DNA from: Moraxellaceae bacterium
GTDB lineage: Bacteria; Pseudomonadota; Gammaproteobacteria; Pseudomonadales; Moraxellaceae
NCBI GenBank assembly: GCA_003543245.1
Contig: DPJB01000037.1
Location: 157,619 to 207,064 of the forward strand
DNA length: 49,446 bases
Reading direction: 5' to 3'
A model generated the notes under the pieces. That model saw only the letters and a program-made list of their open reading frames with translations, searched no databases and was not told where the DNA came from. Made by a program: the position numbers and the translations under genes. The number at the start of each line of letters is the position of its first letter. Within the stretch, counting starts at the first letter, position 1. Shown one piece after another: positions 41,818 through 49,446 of the stretch.

Positions 41818-42057
41818 ATGCTAGCTCCTGCGAACCTGATCGTGATGATCAGGCCTTTGATTCGCAGAGACAGCGGAAACCACAGATGACCAGTCGCTAG
41901 TCGACATGTTCGGGGCGCCTCCTCAGTCCCCCAAACGTTATTGCGCTGAACTAACGGTATCGGTCTCATGCATTCGTGGTTAAAGGTGTCCCAGACACCC
42001 GCTGTCATCCCCCCTCATTGAGCTAGCTACGCTCGCCTACGGCGGGCGTTTTTTTTT
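41818..42057 (+). ncRNA. Candidate structured small RNA, about 240 nt
   Basis: No protein-coding frame is credible here. The segment folds on paper into: a closing stem GCTAGCTC (41820-41827) with GAGCTAGC (42020-42027); an arm CTGCGAA (41828-41834)/TTCGCAG (41861-41867) that holds a nested hairpin CCTGATC-GTGAT-GATCAGG (41835-41853); GACAGCG (41869-41875) with CGCT-A-GTC (41895-41102 region, i.e. up to 41902); CGTTA (41936-41940)/TAACG (41952-41956); and GGTGTC-CCA-GACACC (41985-41999). A terminator with nine T closes it. slyD has its own terminator upstream, so this unit must have its own promoter. I could not match it to 6S, tmRNA, RNase P, SRP or Rsm RNAs. Confidence 0.55.
42030..42057 (+). 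terminator. Terminator of the candidate RNA
   Basis: CGCTCGCC (42030-42037) pairs with GGCGGGCG (42041-42048, one G-T wobble) around TAC, followed by nine T. The T-run is on the plus strand. It lies 5 nt past the stop of the convergent TetR gene. Confidence 0.85.
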
Positions 42058-42061
42058 GCCC

Positions 42062-42691
42062 TCAATCCTTGCTGCCGCCATTCGGGCGCATGTTTCTGAC
42101 CAGCCAGAGCGCGTAGCGGCTGATTTCCTCGACATCCTTCGGGCTGAACAACAAGCCGTCATTGTGCATGCAGCACAAGCCGTGCAATGTGCCCCATAAC
42201 ACCTGGGCGAGTCGCAGGACATTGAGATCCGAGGATAACTGCCCGGACTGCTGCAGACTGGCCACCATTTCCGCATAGGAACGAAACGAGCTTCTGGCCG
42301 CATGCTCAAACGATGCCGTCGTCCCCTCTTTCCAGGTGGTACGACCAAACATCAGCTCATAGAGCTCCGGGTAGGCCAGTGCAAACCTGACGTAGGCGGT
42401 AACGAAGTGCTCAAAACGTACCTCGGGAGCCTGTCCGGACGACTCGTCCTGACGCAGAGCCGCATCAAAACGGCTGATTCCCTCCTCTCCCATGGCACAC
42501 AGCAGATCCTGCTTGTCCTGAAAATGGTGGTACAACGCTGTCTGTGAGACCCCGACACGCTCAGCCAGACGCCGCAGGCTAAGCGAAGCAAGTCCGCCCT
42601 CCCGAAGCATGAGAATGGCCTCCTCAACCAGCCGTCGCCTGAGGTCGCCATGATGATAAGCCTTGGTGGCAGGCTCCTGACGTGTTGACAT
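42062..42691 (-). CDS. TetR/AcrR family transcriptional regulator
   Basis: A 209-aa repressor-type regulator. The N-terminal helix-turn-helix is clear: LRRLAERVGVSQTALYHHFQDKQDLL (quoted in part: VGVSQTALYHHFQDK). The C-terminal ligand domain (about 85-200) shows the TetR_C33-like pattern with ARSSFRSYAEMVASL and LRLAQVLWGTLHGL. It is divergent from fadH with 70 bp between, so it probably controls fadH and itself, in response to a fatty acyl-type effector. A perfect palindrome lies in the shared region. Confidence 0.9.
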   Translation of the reverse strand: MSTRQEPATKAYHHGDLRRRLVEEAILMLREGGLASLSLRRLAERVGVSQTALYHHFQDKQDLLCAMGEEGISRFDAALRQDESSGQAPEVRFEHFVTAYVRFALAYPELYELMFGRTTWKEGTTASFEHAARSSFRSYAEMVASLQQSGQLSSDLNVLRLAQVLWGTLHGLCCMHNDGLLFSPKDVEEISRYALWLVRNMRPNGGSKD

Positions 42692-42709
42692 TATTCTGAT
42701 CCCGGGTAT

Positions 42710-42724
42710 CTTAACGCCGTTAAG
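42710..42724. promoter_or_regulatory. Candidate TetR operator
   Basis: CTTAACG-C-CGTTAAG is a perfect 15-bp palindrome in the 70-bp divergent region between the TetR gene and fadH, placed where bound protein would block both promoters. Confidence 0.55.
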
Positions 42725-42761
42725 TTTACACGCCCATTGAGGGCTTTTCGAGGAGTTCGTG

Positions 42762-44792
42762 ATGACCAGCCACTACCCCAACCTGCTCAAGCCTCTGGAC
42801 CTGGGATTCACCCAGCTCAAGAACCGTGTGGTGATGGGTTCCATGCATACCGGCCTCGAAGACCGTTTTTACAATTATGGCAAGCTTGCAGCTTACTTTG
42901 CTGAACGTGCACGTGGCGGCACCGGCCTCCTGATTACAGGTGGCATATCGCCAAATCGCCAGGGTTGGCTGCTGCCATTTGGCGGCACAATGAGTCATTA
43001 CGGCGACGTTATCAATCACCGCCGCGTCACCAGTGCGGTGCACCAGGAAGGCGGCAAGATCCTGATGCAGATACTGCATGCTGGCCGCTATGGCTATCAC
43101 CCTTTTGCCGTGTCTGCCTCGAACATCAAATCCCCGATCTCGATGTTCAAGCCGCGGGCAATGAAAGAAAGTGAAATCATTAAAACCATCCGTGATTATG
43201 GTCGCTGCGCAAAACTGGCCAAGCTGTCAAATTACGATGGTGTGGAGATCATGGGTAGCGAAGGCTACCTGCTCAACCAGTTCATTTGCTCACGCACCAA
43301 CAAACGTAATGATCAATGGGGCGGCAGCCTTGAAAACCGCATGCGTCTGCCTCTGGAAATTGTCAGAAAAGTTCGCAAGGAAGTCGGCAAGAACTTCATT
43401 ATTGCCTACCGACTGTCCCTCATTGACCTCGTGGATGGCGGCAACACCTGGGATGAAATCGTGACGATTGCCAAGGCGCTGGAATCGGCTGGCATTACCC
43501 TGCTGAATACGGGCATTGGCTGGCATGAGGCCCGCATTCCCACAATCGTGACGTCGGTTCCTCGTGCAGCTTTCCGTGAAGTGACCAAGCGCATCAAACA
43601 TGAGCTGTCGATTCCCGTGATGGCCTCCAACCGCATCAACATGCCGGAAGATGGCGAATCAATTGTCGCCAGTGGTGATGCCGACCTTATCTCCATGGCC
43701 CGTCCCCTGCTGGCAGATGCACACTTCGTCAACAAGGCAGCAGCAGGCAAAGCAGAAGAAATAAACACCTGCATCGCCTGCAACCAGGGATGCCTGGACC
43801 AGACTTTCTCGATGAAACGTTCTACCTGTCTGGTGAACCCGCAGGCATGTTTTGAAACCGAACTCGTCTACGTCAAAACCAATCGACCGAAAAAAATCGC
43901 TGTGGTAGGTGGTGGCATGGCAGGTCTTTCCTGCGCAACGGTTGCGGCCGAGCGAGGCCATGACGTAACCCTGTTTGAAGGGAGTGACGATATTGGCGGC
44001 CAGTTCACCATGGCCATGAATGTGCCGGGCAAGGAGGAATTTCGCGAAACCGTTCGCTACTTCCGTAATCAGGTAAAGAAAACCGGTGTAAAGCTGCAAC
44101 TGAACCAGAAAGTAAATACTGCTGACCTGAACAAGGCCGGTTTTGATGAAATCGTCATTGCAACAGGTGTTGCACCGCGTACACCGAAGATACCTGGCAT
44201 TGATCATCCAAAGGTACTGAGTTACCCGGATGTGCTGCGTCACGGAGCAAAGGTAGGTCACAAGGTTGCCGTGATTGGTGCCGGTGGCATTGGTATCGAT
44301 GTGAGTGAATTTCTGCTGGCCGAGCATTCACCACAGCCGCTGGAAAACTGGCTTGATGAGTGGGGCGTTGATCTTTCGGTCAGCGAAGCCGGAGGCTTGC
44401 GCCCACCCAAGCGCGAACAGCCTTTGCGCCAGATCTGGCTGCTTCAGCGCAAGCATGGCAAGAAAATGGGCCAGGGCCCAGGCAAAACCACCGGCTGGGT
44501 ACATCGTCTTGCACTTCAGCATCACCAGGTGAAGATGATGGGCGGCGTGGAATACCTGAAAGTGGATGATCTCGGTTTGCACATCCGTGTCGGCGATGAA
44601 GAACAGGTGCTGGACGTCGACAATGTGATTCTTTGCGCTGGTCAGGAATCCGTTCGGGATCTGCTGCCCACGGACAGCGAAGGCAAGATCACCGACAAGC
44701 GCTTTCATGTCATTGGCGGGGCCAAGATGGCTGGCGAAGTGGATGCCAAACGCGCCATCAAGGAAGGAGCCGAACTGGCCGCAACGCTTTGA
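42762..44792 (+). CDS. fadH: NADPH-dependent 2,4-dienoyl-CoA reductase
   Basis: A 676-aa iron-sulfur flavoprotein. The N-terminal TIM barrel binds FMN (PLDLGFTQLKNRVVMGSMHTG), the 4Fe-4S cysteines are in CIACNQGCLDQTF and STCLVNPQAC, and the C-terminal part has an FAD motif (VVGGGMAGLSCATVAAERGH) and an NADPH motif (VIGAGGIGIDVSEFLL). FadH reduces dienoyl-CoA during oxidation of unsaturated fatty acids. The ATG at 42762 has AGGAG six bases upstream; the preceding GTG is too close. It is divergent from the TetR gene and ends at a bidirectional terminator. Confidence 0.93.
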   Translation: MTSHYPNLLKPLDLGFTQLKNRVVMGSMHTGLEDRFYNYGKLAAYFAERARGGTGLLITGGISPNRQGWLLPFGGTMSHYGDVINHRRVTSAVHQEGGKILMQILHAGRYGYHPFAVSASNIKSPISMFKPRAMKESEIIKTIRDYGRCAKLAKLSNYDGVEIMGSEGYLLNQFICSRTNKRNDQWGGSLENRMRLPLEIVRKVRKEVGKNFIIAYRLSLIDLVDGGNTWDEIVTIAKALESAGITLLNTGIGWHEARIPTIVTSVPRAAFREVTKRIKHELSIPVMASNRINMPEDGESIVASGDADLISMARPLLADAHFVNKAAAGKAEEINTCIACNQGCLDQTFSMKRSTCLVNPQACFETELVYVKTNRPKKIAVVGGGMAGLSCATVAAERGHDVTLFEGSDDIGGQFTMAMNVPGKEEFRETVRYFRNQVKKTGVKLQLNQKVNTADLNKAGFDEIVIATGVAPRTPKIPGIDHPKVLSYPDVLRHGAKVGHKVAVIGAGGIGIDVSEFLLAEHSPQPLENWLDEWGVDLSVSEAGGLRPPKREQPLRQIWLLQRKHGKKMGQGPGKTTGWVHRLALQHHQVKMMGGVEYLKVDDLGLHIRVGDEEQVLDVDNVILCAGQESVRDLLPTDSEGKITDKRFHVIGGAKMAGEVDAKRAIKEGAELAATL

Positions 44793-44851
44793 AAAAAATG
44801 ATTGAAGCCATCCCTCCATCACGCGGATGAATTCAATCTTAAAAAACCAAT

Positions 44852-44878
44852 AAAAAAGGCCGCATAGCGGCCTTTTTT
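44852..44878. terminator. Terminator between the convergent fadH and sucD genes
   Basis: AAAAAAGGCCGC (44852-44863) pairs perfectly with GCGGCCTTTTTT (44867-44878) around ATA. It can serve both strands. Confidence 0.9.
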
Positions 44879-44892
44879 ATTTCACTGGATAA

Positions 44893-45771
44893 TTACTTCC
44901 AGCCAGTAAGCTCAGCAAGTGCCTTGCCCATTTCGGCAGGATTCTTCACTGTCTTCACGCCAGCAGCCTCCAGTGCAGCAAACTTCTCGTCTGCCGTACC
45001 CTTGCCACCGGAGATGATCGCACCAGCATGGCCCATGCGCTTGCCAGCAGGAGCTGTCACCCCGGCAATATAGGACACCACCGGCTTGGTCACATTGGCC
45101 TTGATGAACGCAGCAGCCTCTTCTTCTGCGCTACCACCGATCTCACCTACCATGATGATGGCTTCGGTCTGTGGATCATTCTGGAAAAGCTGCAGCGCAT
45201 CAATAAAGGTTGTGCCCGGGATAGGATCACCACCAATACCAATACAGGTCGACTGACCAAAACCAAGTGCGGTTGTCTGGTGCACTGCTTCATAAGTCAG
45301 TGTGCCTGAGCGCGACACAATGCCAACCTTGCCTGGCATATGAATATTGCCCGGCATGATGCCGATCTTGCACTCACCCGGCGTAATCACACCCGGGCAA
45401 TTCGGACCGACCAGACGGACACCGCCTTTCCGCACGATGTATTCCTTGACGAACAACATGTCGATAGCAGGCACGCCCTCGGTGATGCACACCACCAGCT
45501 TGATGCCGGCATCTACGGCCTCAAGAATGGAGTCCTTGGCAAAGGCCGCAGGAACGTAAATCACGGAAGCATCAGCACCTGTCGCATCCACAGCTTCCTG
45601 AACGGTGTTAAACACCGGCAAGCCAAGATGGGTAGTGCCACCCTTGCCTGGCGTCACGCCACCAACCATATTGGTACCGTATGCAATGGATTGTTCCGTG
45701 TGCAGCGTGCCTTGCGAGCCGGTGATGCCCTGGCAGATCACCTTGGTGTTCTTGTTGATCAATACACTCAT
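44893..45771 (-). CDS. sucD: Succinate--CoA ligase subunit alpha
   Basis: A 292-aa subunit that carries the phospho-histidine of succinyl-CoA synthetase, the TCA-cycle step from succinyl-CoA to succinate with NTP synthesis. The CoA-binding N-terminus reads CQGITGSQGTLHTEQSIAYG and the active His is in KRMGHAGAIISGG. GAGGAG precedes the ATG. It is 14 nt from sucC. Confidence 0.97.
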   Translation of the reverse strand: MSVLINKNTKVICQGITGSQGTLHTEQSIAYGTNMVGGVTPGKGGTTHLGLPVFNTVQEAVDATGADASVIYVPAAFAKDSILEAVDAGIKLVVCITEGVPAIDMLFVKEYIVRKGGVRLVGPNCPGVITPGECKIGIMPGNIHMPGKVGIVSRSGTLTYEAVHQTTALGFGQSTCIGIGGDPIPGTTFIDALQLFQNDPQTEAIIMVGEIGGSAEEEAAAFIKANVTKPVVSYIAGVTAPAGKRMGHAGAIISGGKGTADEKFAALEAAGVKTVKNPAEMGKALAELTGWK

Positions 45772-45785
45772 TTCTTGCGCTCCTC

Positions 45786-46946
45786 TCAGGCTACGGTCTT
45801 CACGACAAGATCACCCGCTTCATTAAGCGAGGCTGCCGGAATAATGTTGAGACCGCTTTCTTTCAATTTTTGCGCACCCAGCTCGGCATTATTGCCTTCC
45901 AGACGCACGACTACTGGCACTTTCACGCCCACGTCTTTCACGGCACCGATAATGCCTTCGGCAATCATGTCGCAACGCACGATGCCACCAAAGATGTTCA
46001 CCAGTACAGCCTTTACGGAATCATCGGAGAGGATGATCTTGAATGCTTCTGTGACACGCTCTTTCGTCGCACCACCACCCACATCAAGGAAGTTGGCCGG
46101 CTGACCACCCTTGAGCTTGATGATGTCCATCGTGGCCATGGCCAGACCTGCACCATTCACCATGCAACCGATATTGCCTTCAAGAGCCACATAGTTAAGC
46201 TCCCACTCGGCCGCAATGCGCTCACGCTCATCTTCCTGGCTTGGGTCATACATGGCCTTGAGCTTGGGATGACGGAACAGTGCATTGGAGTCGATAACGA
46301 TCTTGGCATCCAGGCAGTGCAGATTGCCTTCTGGTGTAATCACCAGGGGATTAACTTCCAGCAGGGCCATATCAAGGTCGACAAACATTTTTGCAAGGCT
46401 GGTGAAAATCTTCACGAACTGCTTAACCTGATCATGATTCAGGCCCAGCTTGTAACCCAGGTCGCGACCCTGATACGCCTGACCACCAATCAGCGGGTCA
46501 ATCGTGGCCTTGTGGATTTTTTCCGGGGTTTCGTGCGCAACTTTCTCAATTTCCACACCACCTTCAGTGGAGGCCATGAAAACAATGCGACGCGTACCGC
46601 GATCCAGCACTGCACCAAGATACAGTTCCTTGGCAATATCAGTGCAGGACTCGACAAGAATCTTGCCAACAGGCTGCCCTTTGGCATCGGTCTGGTAGGT
46701 GACCAGATTGGTGCCGAGCTTTGCCTTGGCAAACGCCTCGACTTCATCAAGCGTAGTGACCAGCTTGACGCCACCGGCCTTACCGCGACCACCCGCATGG
46801 ACCTGGGCTTTAACCACCCATTTATCGCCACCGATGCGCTCTGCCGCGGCGCGCGCTTCAGCGGGCGTGCTGACAGCAAAGCCCTTGGATACAGGAAGCC
46901 CGTATTCGGCAAAAAGCTGTTTGCCCTGGTATTCGTGAAGGTTCAT
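45786..46946 (-). CDS. sucC: Succinate--CoA ligase [ADP-forming] subunit beta
   Basis: A 386-aa ATP-grasp subunit with MNLHEYQGKQLFAEYGLPVSKG at the start (quoted in part: NLHEYQGKQLFAEYGLPV), the nucleotide region WVVKAQVHAGGRGKAGG, EVNPLVITPEG and the FGGIVRCD loop. It binds nucleotide and succinate and pairs with SucD. A terminator stands between lpd and this gene, so it may have a promoter in the 146 bp before it. Confidence 0.97.
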   Translation of the reverse strand: MNLHEYQGKQLFAEYGLPVSKGFAVSTPAEARAAAERIGGDKWVVKAQVHAGGRGKAGGVKLVTTLDEVEAFAKAKLGTNLVTYQTDAKGQPVGKILVESCTDIAKELYLGAVLDRGTRRIVFMASTEGGVEIEKVAHETPEKIHKATIDPLIGGQAYQGRDLGYKLGLNHDQVKQFVKIFTSLAKMFVDLDMALLEVNPLVITPEGNLHCLDAKIVIDSNALFRHPKLKAMYDPSQEDERERIAAEWELNYVALEGNIGCMVNGAGLAMATMDIIKLKGGQPANFLDVGGGATKERVTEAFKIILSDDSVKAVLVNIFGGIVRCDMIAEGIIGAVKDVGVKVPVVVRLEGNNAELGAQKLKESGLNIIPAASLNEAGDLVVKTVA

Positions 46947-47052
46947 TGTGTGAGTACCGTCTTCTGTTACATGTTTGACGCAGGATCACTGCATCGCCTT
47001 GGCCTGCTGCCCACTCAGGGCATCAGGAAATCAGATCTTGTTTTCTAAACGC

Positions 47053-47091
47053 AATAAAAAAGCGGGAAGATTTCTCCCCCGCTTTTTTATT
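47053..47091 (-). terminator. Terminator between lpd and sucC
   Basis: AATAAAAAAGCGGG (47053-47066) pairs with CCCGCTTTTTTATT (47078-47091). It is 1 nt past the lpd stop codon. Confidence 0.85.
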
Positions 47092-47092
47092 C

Positions 47093-48526
47093 TTACTTGC
47101 GCTTGCGCTGCACAGCATGAATGGCGCGACCATCCACTGACAATGCCGCTTCGTGCACCACCTCCGACAAGGTCGGGTGGGCAAACGTCATCAACTGCAA
47201 ATCCTCAACCGATGCACCAAATTCAAGTGAAATCATGCCTTGATGAACCATATCACCGGCACCTGGCCCGATGATGTGCATGCCAAGCAGGCGATCCGTT
47301 TTGGCATCCGCCACAAACTTCACAAACCCGGCACTGTCATTTGCAGCAAGCGCGCGGCCATTGACCGCAAAGGCAAACTGGCCAGTCTTGACCTCAATAC
47401 CCTCGCTCTTGGCCTGATCTTCGGTCTTGCCAACCCACGCGATTTCCGGATGGGTATAAATGACGCCGATGATCGTGTCGTAATTAACCTGTGCATGATG
47501 ACCATTCATGATTTCGGCCACCATCATGCCTTCTTCCATTGCCTTGTGCGCCAGCATCGGCCCTCGCACCAGATCACCAATGGCATACACGCCGGGTACC
47601 GATGTACGGCACTGACCATCAACATGCACAAAGCGGCGCTCATCGAGCGTGATGCCGCAATCCGCAGCGAGCAAGCCTTCGGTATAGGGGCGTCGACCCA
47701 CTGCCACGATCAGCCGGTCAAAAAGCTCCTCGTGATCACCATCCTTGTCCGTGTACTTCACGGTGACAGCCTTGCCCTTGACCGTTGCCCCGGTAACACG
47801 CGCACCAAGACGTATATCAAGCCCCTGCTTGCCAAGCACCTTCTGTGCTTCCTTGGCTACCGCCTTGTCGCAAGCAGGAAGGAAAGCATCAACGGCCTCC
47901 AGGACAACCACCTGCGAGCCCAGACGATTCCACACTGAACCCAGTTCAAGGCCAATGACACCAGCCCCGATCACACCAAGCTTCTTTGGTACATCCTGAA
48001 ACTCAAGCGCACCAGTGGAATCAACGATTACATCATCCACCAGCGCTGCTACCGGAATATTTACCGGGACAGAGCCTGTTGCCAGAATCACATTCTTGGC
48101 ATCAATGACTTCGACAGCACCCTCAAACGGGGTGAATTCGACCTGACGACCAGCCAGTAACTTACCGGTGCCCTGCAGCCAGGTAACCCCGTTACCCTTG
48201 AAAAGCTGGGCAATGCCGCCTGTAAGGTTACCCACCACAGTGTCCTTGCGTGCCTGCATGGTCTTTACGTCAAAGCTGATGCCATCAATCTTGATGCCAT
48301 GCACCGCATACTCATGAGCAGCATCGTGATACTTGTGCGTAGAGTCCAGCAGTGCCTTGGATGGAATGCACCCGACATTCAGACATGTTCCACCAAGAGC
48401 CGGTTTGCCCTTGTGAATGCGTTTTTCGATACAGGCGACCTTCATGCCGAGCTGTGCAGCACGAATGGCAGCTTCATAGCCACCAGGACCACCACCGATC
48501 ACGACCAGATCAAAACTTTGTGACAT
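47093..48526 (-). CDS. lpd: Dihydrolipoyl dehydrogenase (E3)
   Basis: A 477-aa flavoprotein that reoxidises lipoyl groups of 2-oxoglutarate dehydrogenase. FAD motif VIGGGPGGYEAAIRAAQLG, redox disulfide GGTCLNVGCIPSKALL, NAD motif GVIGAGVIGLELGSVWNRLG and the His-Glu active pair in HAHPTLSE-type sequence (TFAHPTLSEVVHEAAL). The start at 48526 is preceded by AGGGAACG. It lies in the suc operon after sucB, past a hairpin terminator, so it is the E3 for this complex and possibly others. Confidence 0.96.
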   Translation of the reverse strand: MSQSFDLVVIGGGPGGYEAAIRAAQLGMKVACIEKRIHKGKPALGGTCLNVGCIPSKALLDSTHKYHDAAHEYAVHGIKIDGISFDVKTMQARKDTVVGNLTGGIAQLFKGNGVTWLQGTGKLLAGRQVEFTPFEGAVEVIDAKNVILATGSVPVNIPVAALVDDVIVDSTGALEFQDVPKKLGVIGAGVIGLELGSVWNRLGSQVVVLEAVDAFLPACDKAVAKEAQKVLGKQGLDIRLGARVTGATVKGKAVTVKYTDKDGDHEELFDRLIVAVGRRPYTEGLLAADCGITLDERRFVHVDGQCRTSVPGVYAIGDLVRGPMLAHKAMEEGMMVAEIMNGHHAQVNYDTIIGVIYTHPEIAWVGKTEDQAKSEGIEVKTGQFAFAVNGRALAANDSAGFVKFVADAKTDRLLGMHIIGPGAGDMVHQGMISLEFGASVEDLQLMTFAHPTLSEVVHEAALSVDGRAIHAVQRKRK

Positions 48527-48552
48527 TGGTTCGTTCCCTTGCGAGTGAACGT

Positions 48553-48582
48553 AAAAAAAGTGCCCTGTCAGTGACAAGGCAC
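48553..48582 (-). terminator. Attenuator-like terminator between sucB and lpd
   Basis: A hairpin with one mismatch (GTGCC-TGTCA with TGACA-GGCAC; 48560-48570 and 48572-48582), followed on the minus strand by seven T. It sits 6 nt past the sucB stop codon. Confidence 0.75.
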
Positions 48583-48588
48583 ATCACA

Positions 48589-49446
48589 TCAGATCTCCAG
48601 CAGCAGACGTGCCGGATCTTCAACCAGTTCCTTGATAGCCACGAGGAAGCTCACGGCCTCCTTGCCATCAATCAGACGATGGTCATAGGAAAGCGCGAGA
48701 TACATCATCGGCAAAATCACAACCTGTCCATTTACCGCCATTGGACGTTCCTGAATCTTGTGCATGCCAAGAATGGCCGTCTGTGGCGGATTCAGGATGG
48801 GCGTGGAAAGCAGGGAGCCAAACACACCACCATTTGAAATGGTGAATGTACCGCCTGTCATGTCATCAATGGTCAGCTTGCCATCCTTCGCCTTCTTGCC
48901 GAAGTCCCCGATGGTCTTTTCCACTTCGGCAAGACTCATGCGCTCGGTATTACGCAAGATTGGCACAACGAGACCGCGATCCGACGACACTGCCACACCA
49001 ACATCATAGAAGCCGTGATACACAATATCGTTGCCATCAATCGATGCATTCACCGCAGGGAAGCGCTTCAGGGCTTCGATCGCTGCTTTCACGAAGAACG
49101 ACATGAAGCCAAGGCGCACACCATGTACCTTCTCGAACTTCTCGGCGTACTGCTTGCGCAAATCCATCACCGGCTTCATGTTCACTTCATTGAATGTAGT
49201 GAGCATGGCAGTGGACTGCTTGGCCTCGAGCAAACGCTCAGCCACCTTGGCGCGCAGTCGGGTCATCGGCACTCGTTTCTCGACACGGTCTCCAACCGCC
49301 ATGGCAATGGCCTGGGCGACAGGTGCAGGAGCTGCTGCCGGAGCAGCAGGAGCAGCCGGCTTCTTCAGGTGATTCTCAACGTCTTCCTTGGTCAGACGCC
49401 CACCCTTACCCGTCCCTGAAATTCTCGCCGGATCAAGATTGTGCTC
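48589..49446 (-). CDS. sucB: Dihydrolipoyllysine-residue succinyltransferase (E2 of 2-oxoglutarate dehydrogenase), C-terminal part
   Basis: The frame is open from the right edge of the window to the stop at 48589, giving about 285 residues; the N-terminal lipoyl domain lies outside. Visible parts are the end of the E3-binding domain (ISGTGKGGRVTKEDVENHL), an Ala/Pro linker and the full catalytic domain, with the active His and Asp in LSYDHRLIDGKEAVSFL. E2 forms the core of the complex and transfers succinyl groups to CoA. Gene order on the minus strand is sucB-lpd-sucC-sucD. Confidence 0.95.
   Translation of the reverse strand, partial: EHNLDPARISGTGKGGRLTKEDVENHLKKPAAPAAPAAAPAPVAQAIAMAVGDRVEKRVPMTRLRAKVAERLLEAKQSTAMLTTFNEVNMKPVMDLRKQYAEKFEKVHGVRLGFMSFFVKAAIEALKRFPAVNASIDGNDIVYHGFYDVGVAVSSDRGLVVPILRNTERMSLAEVEKTIGDFGKKAKDGKLTIDDMTGGTFTISNGGVFGSLLSTPILNPPQTAILGMHKIQERPMAVNGQVVILPMMYLALSYDHRLIDGKEAVSFLVAIKELVEDPARLLLEI

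Noticed and set aside
41905..42010. 6S RNA
   Set aside because: A short resemblance (ATGTTCG followed at a distance by AGTCCCC) was noticed, but the long rod-like pairing of 6S and its usual neighbour gene are absent, and the segment folds into separate hairpins.

Overview
The window is a bacterial chromosomal segment of roughly 55-58% GC by eye, almost fully coding. Gene order points to a gammaproteobacterium close to the Pseudomonadales: gacA-uvrC-pgsA-tRNA-Gly, dapA-bamC-purC, bolA-trhO, gpsA-sixA, the DUF3015-DUF4105 pair, fadH beside a TetR gene, and sucB-lpd-sucC-sucD. A phasin suggests polyhydroxyalkanoate storage. I see no prophage, insertion sequence, integrase or CRISPR array. The species cannot be named from this sequence alone.

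Layout. 1-4.7 kb: a possible gene tail, a divergent DapB-like reductase, an AT-rich Ca/Na antiporter, an Atm1-type ABC exporter and a dodecin. 4.7-9.5 kb (minus): tRNA-Glu, gltX, an unknown 83-aa protein, tRNA-Ser, purC, bamC, dapA. 9.5-12.7 kb (minus): the gacA-uvrC-pgsA-tRNA-Gly operon. 13-22 kb: a PBP7-type peptidase, a PAS histidine kinase, YgjP-like peptidase, recQ, YecA family protein, trhO, bolA, a diiron ferritin-like protein and an M48 lipoprotein. 22.3-27.1 kb (minus): FGGY kinase, FAD glycerol-3-phosphate dehydrogenase and an alkyl-DHAP-synthase-like flavoprotein. 27.2-28.3 kb: a DUF4062 protein, the best candidate for a defence-type gene. 28.4-31.3 kb: murI, a second identical tRNA-Gly, and a translationally coupled acyltransferase-SDR pair. 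31.4-37.8 kb: degenerate HD-GYP protein, phasin, DUF445 membrane protein, SCP2-like membrane protein, two small unknown proteins, sixA, gpsA. 38-41.7 kb: secreted small protein, DUF3015, DUF4105 and a SlyD-type isomerase. 41.7-42.06 kb: a non-coding stretch with its own promoter-like and terminator signals and a foldable ~240-nt transcript. 42-49.4 kb: TetR, fadH, then sucD, sucC, lpd and the C-terminal part of sucB, which runs off the right end.

Most genes are housekeeping: tRNA charging, purine and lysine synthesis, outer-membrane assembly, phospholipid synthesis, DNA repair and the TCA cycle. A lipid and glycerophosphate theme recurs: pgsA, gpsA, the G3P dehydrogenase/AGPS-like cluster, an acyltransferase, an SCP2-like protein and fadH. 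The most worthwhile unexplained items are the candidate structured small RNA at 41818-42057, the AGPS-like cluster at 22.3-27.1 kb, the DUF4062 protein, the acyltransferase plus active-site-less SDR pair, and the GGA-hairpin leader before the DUF3015 gene.
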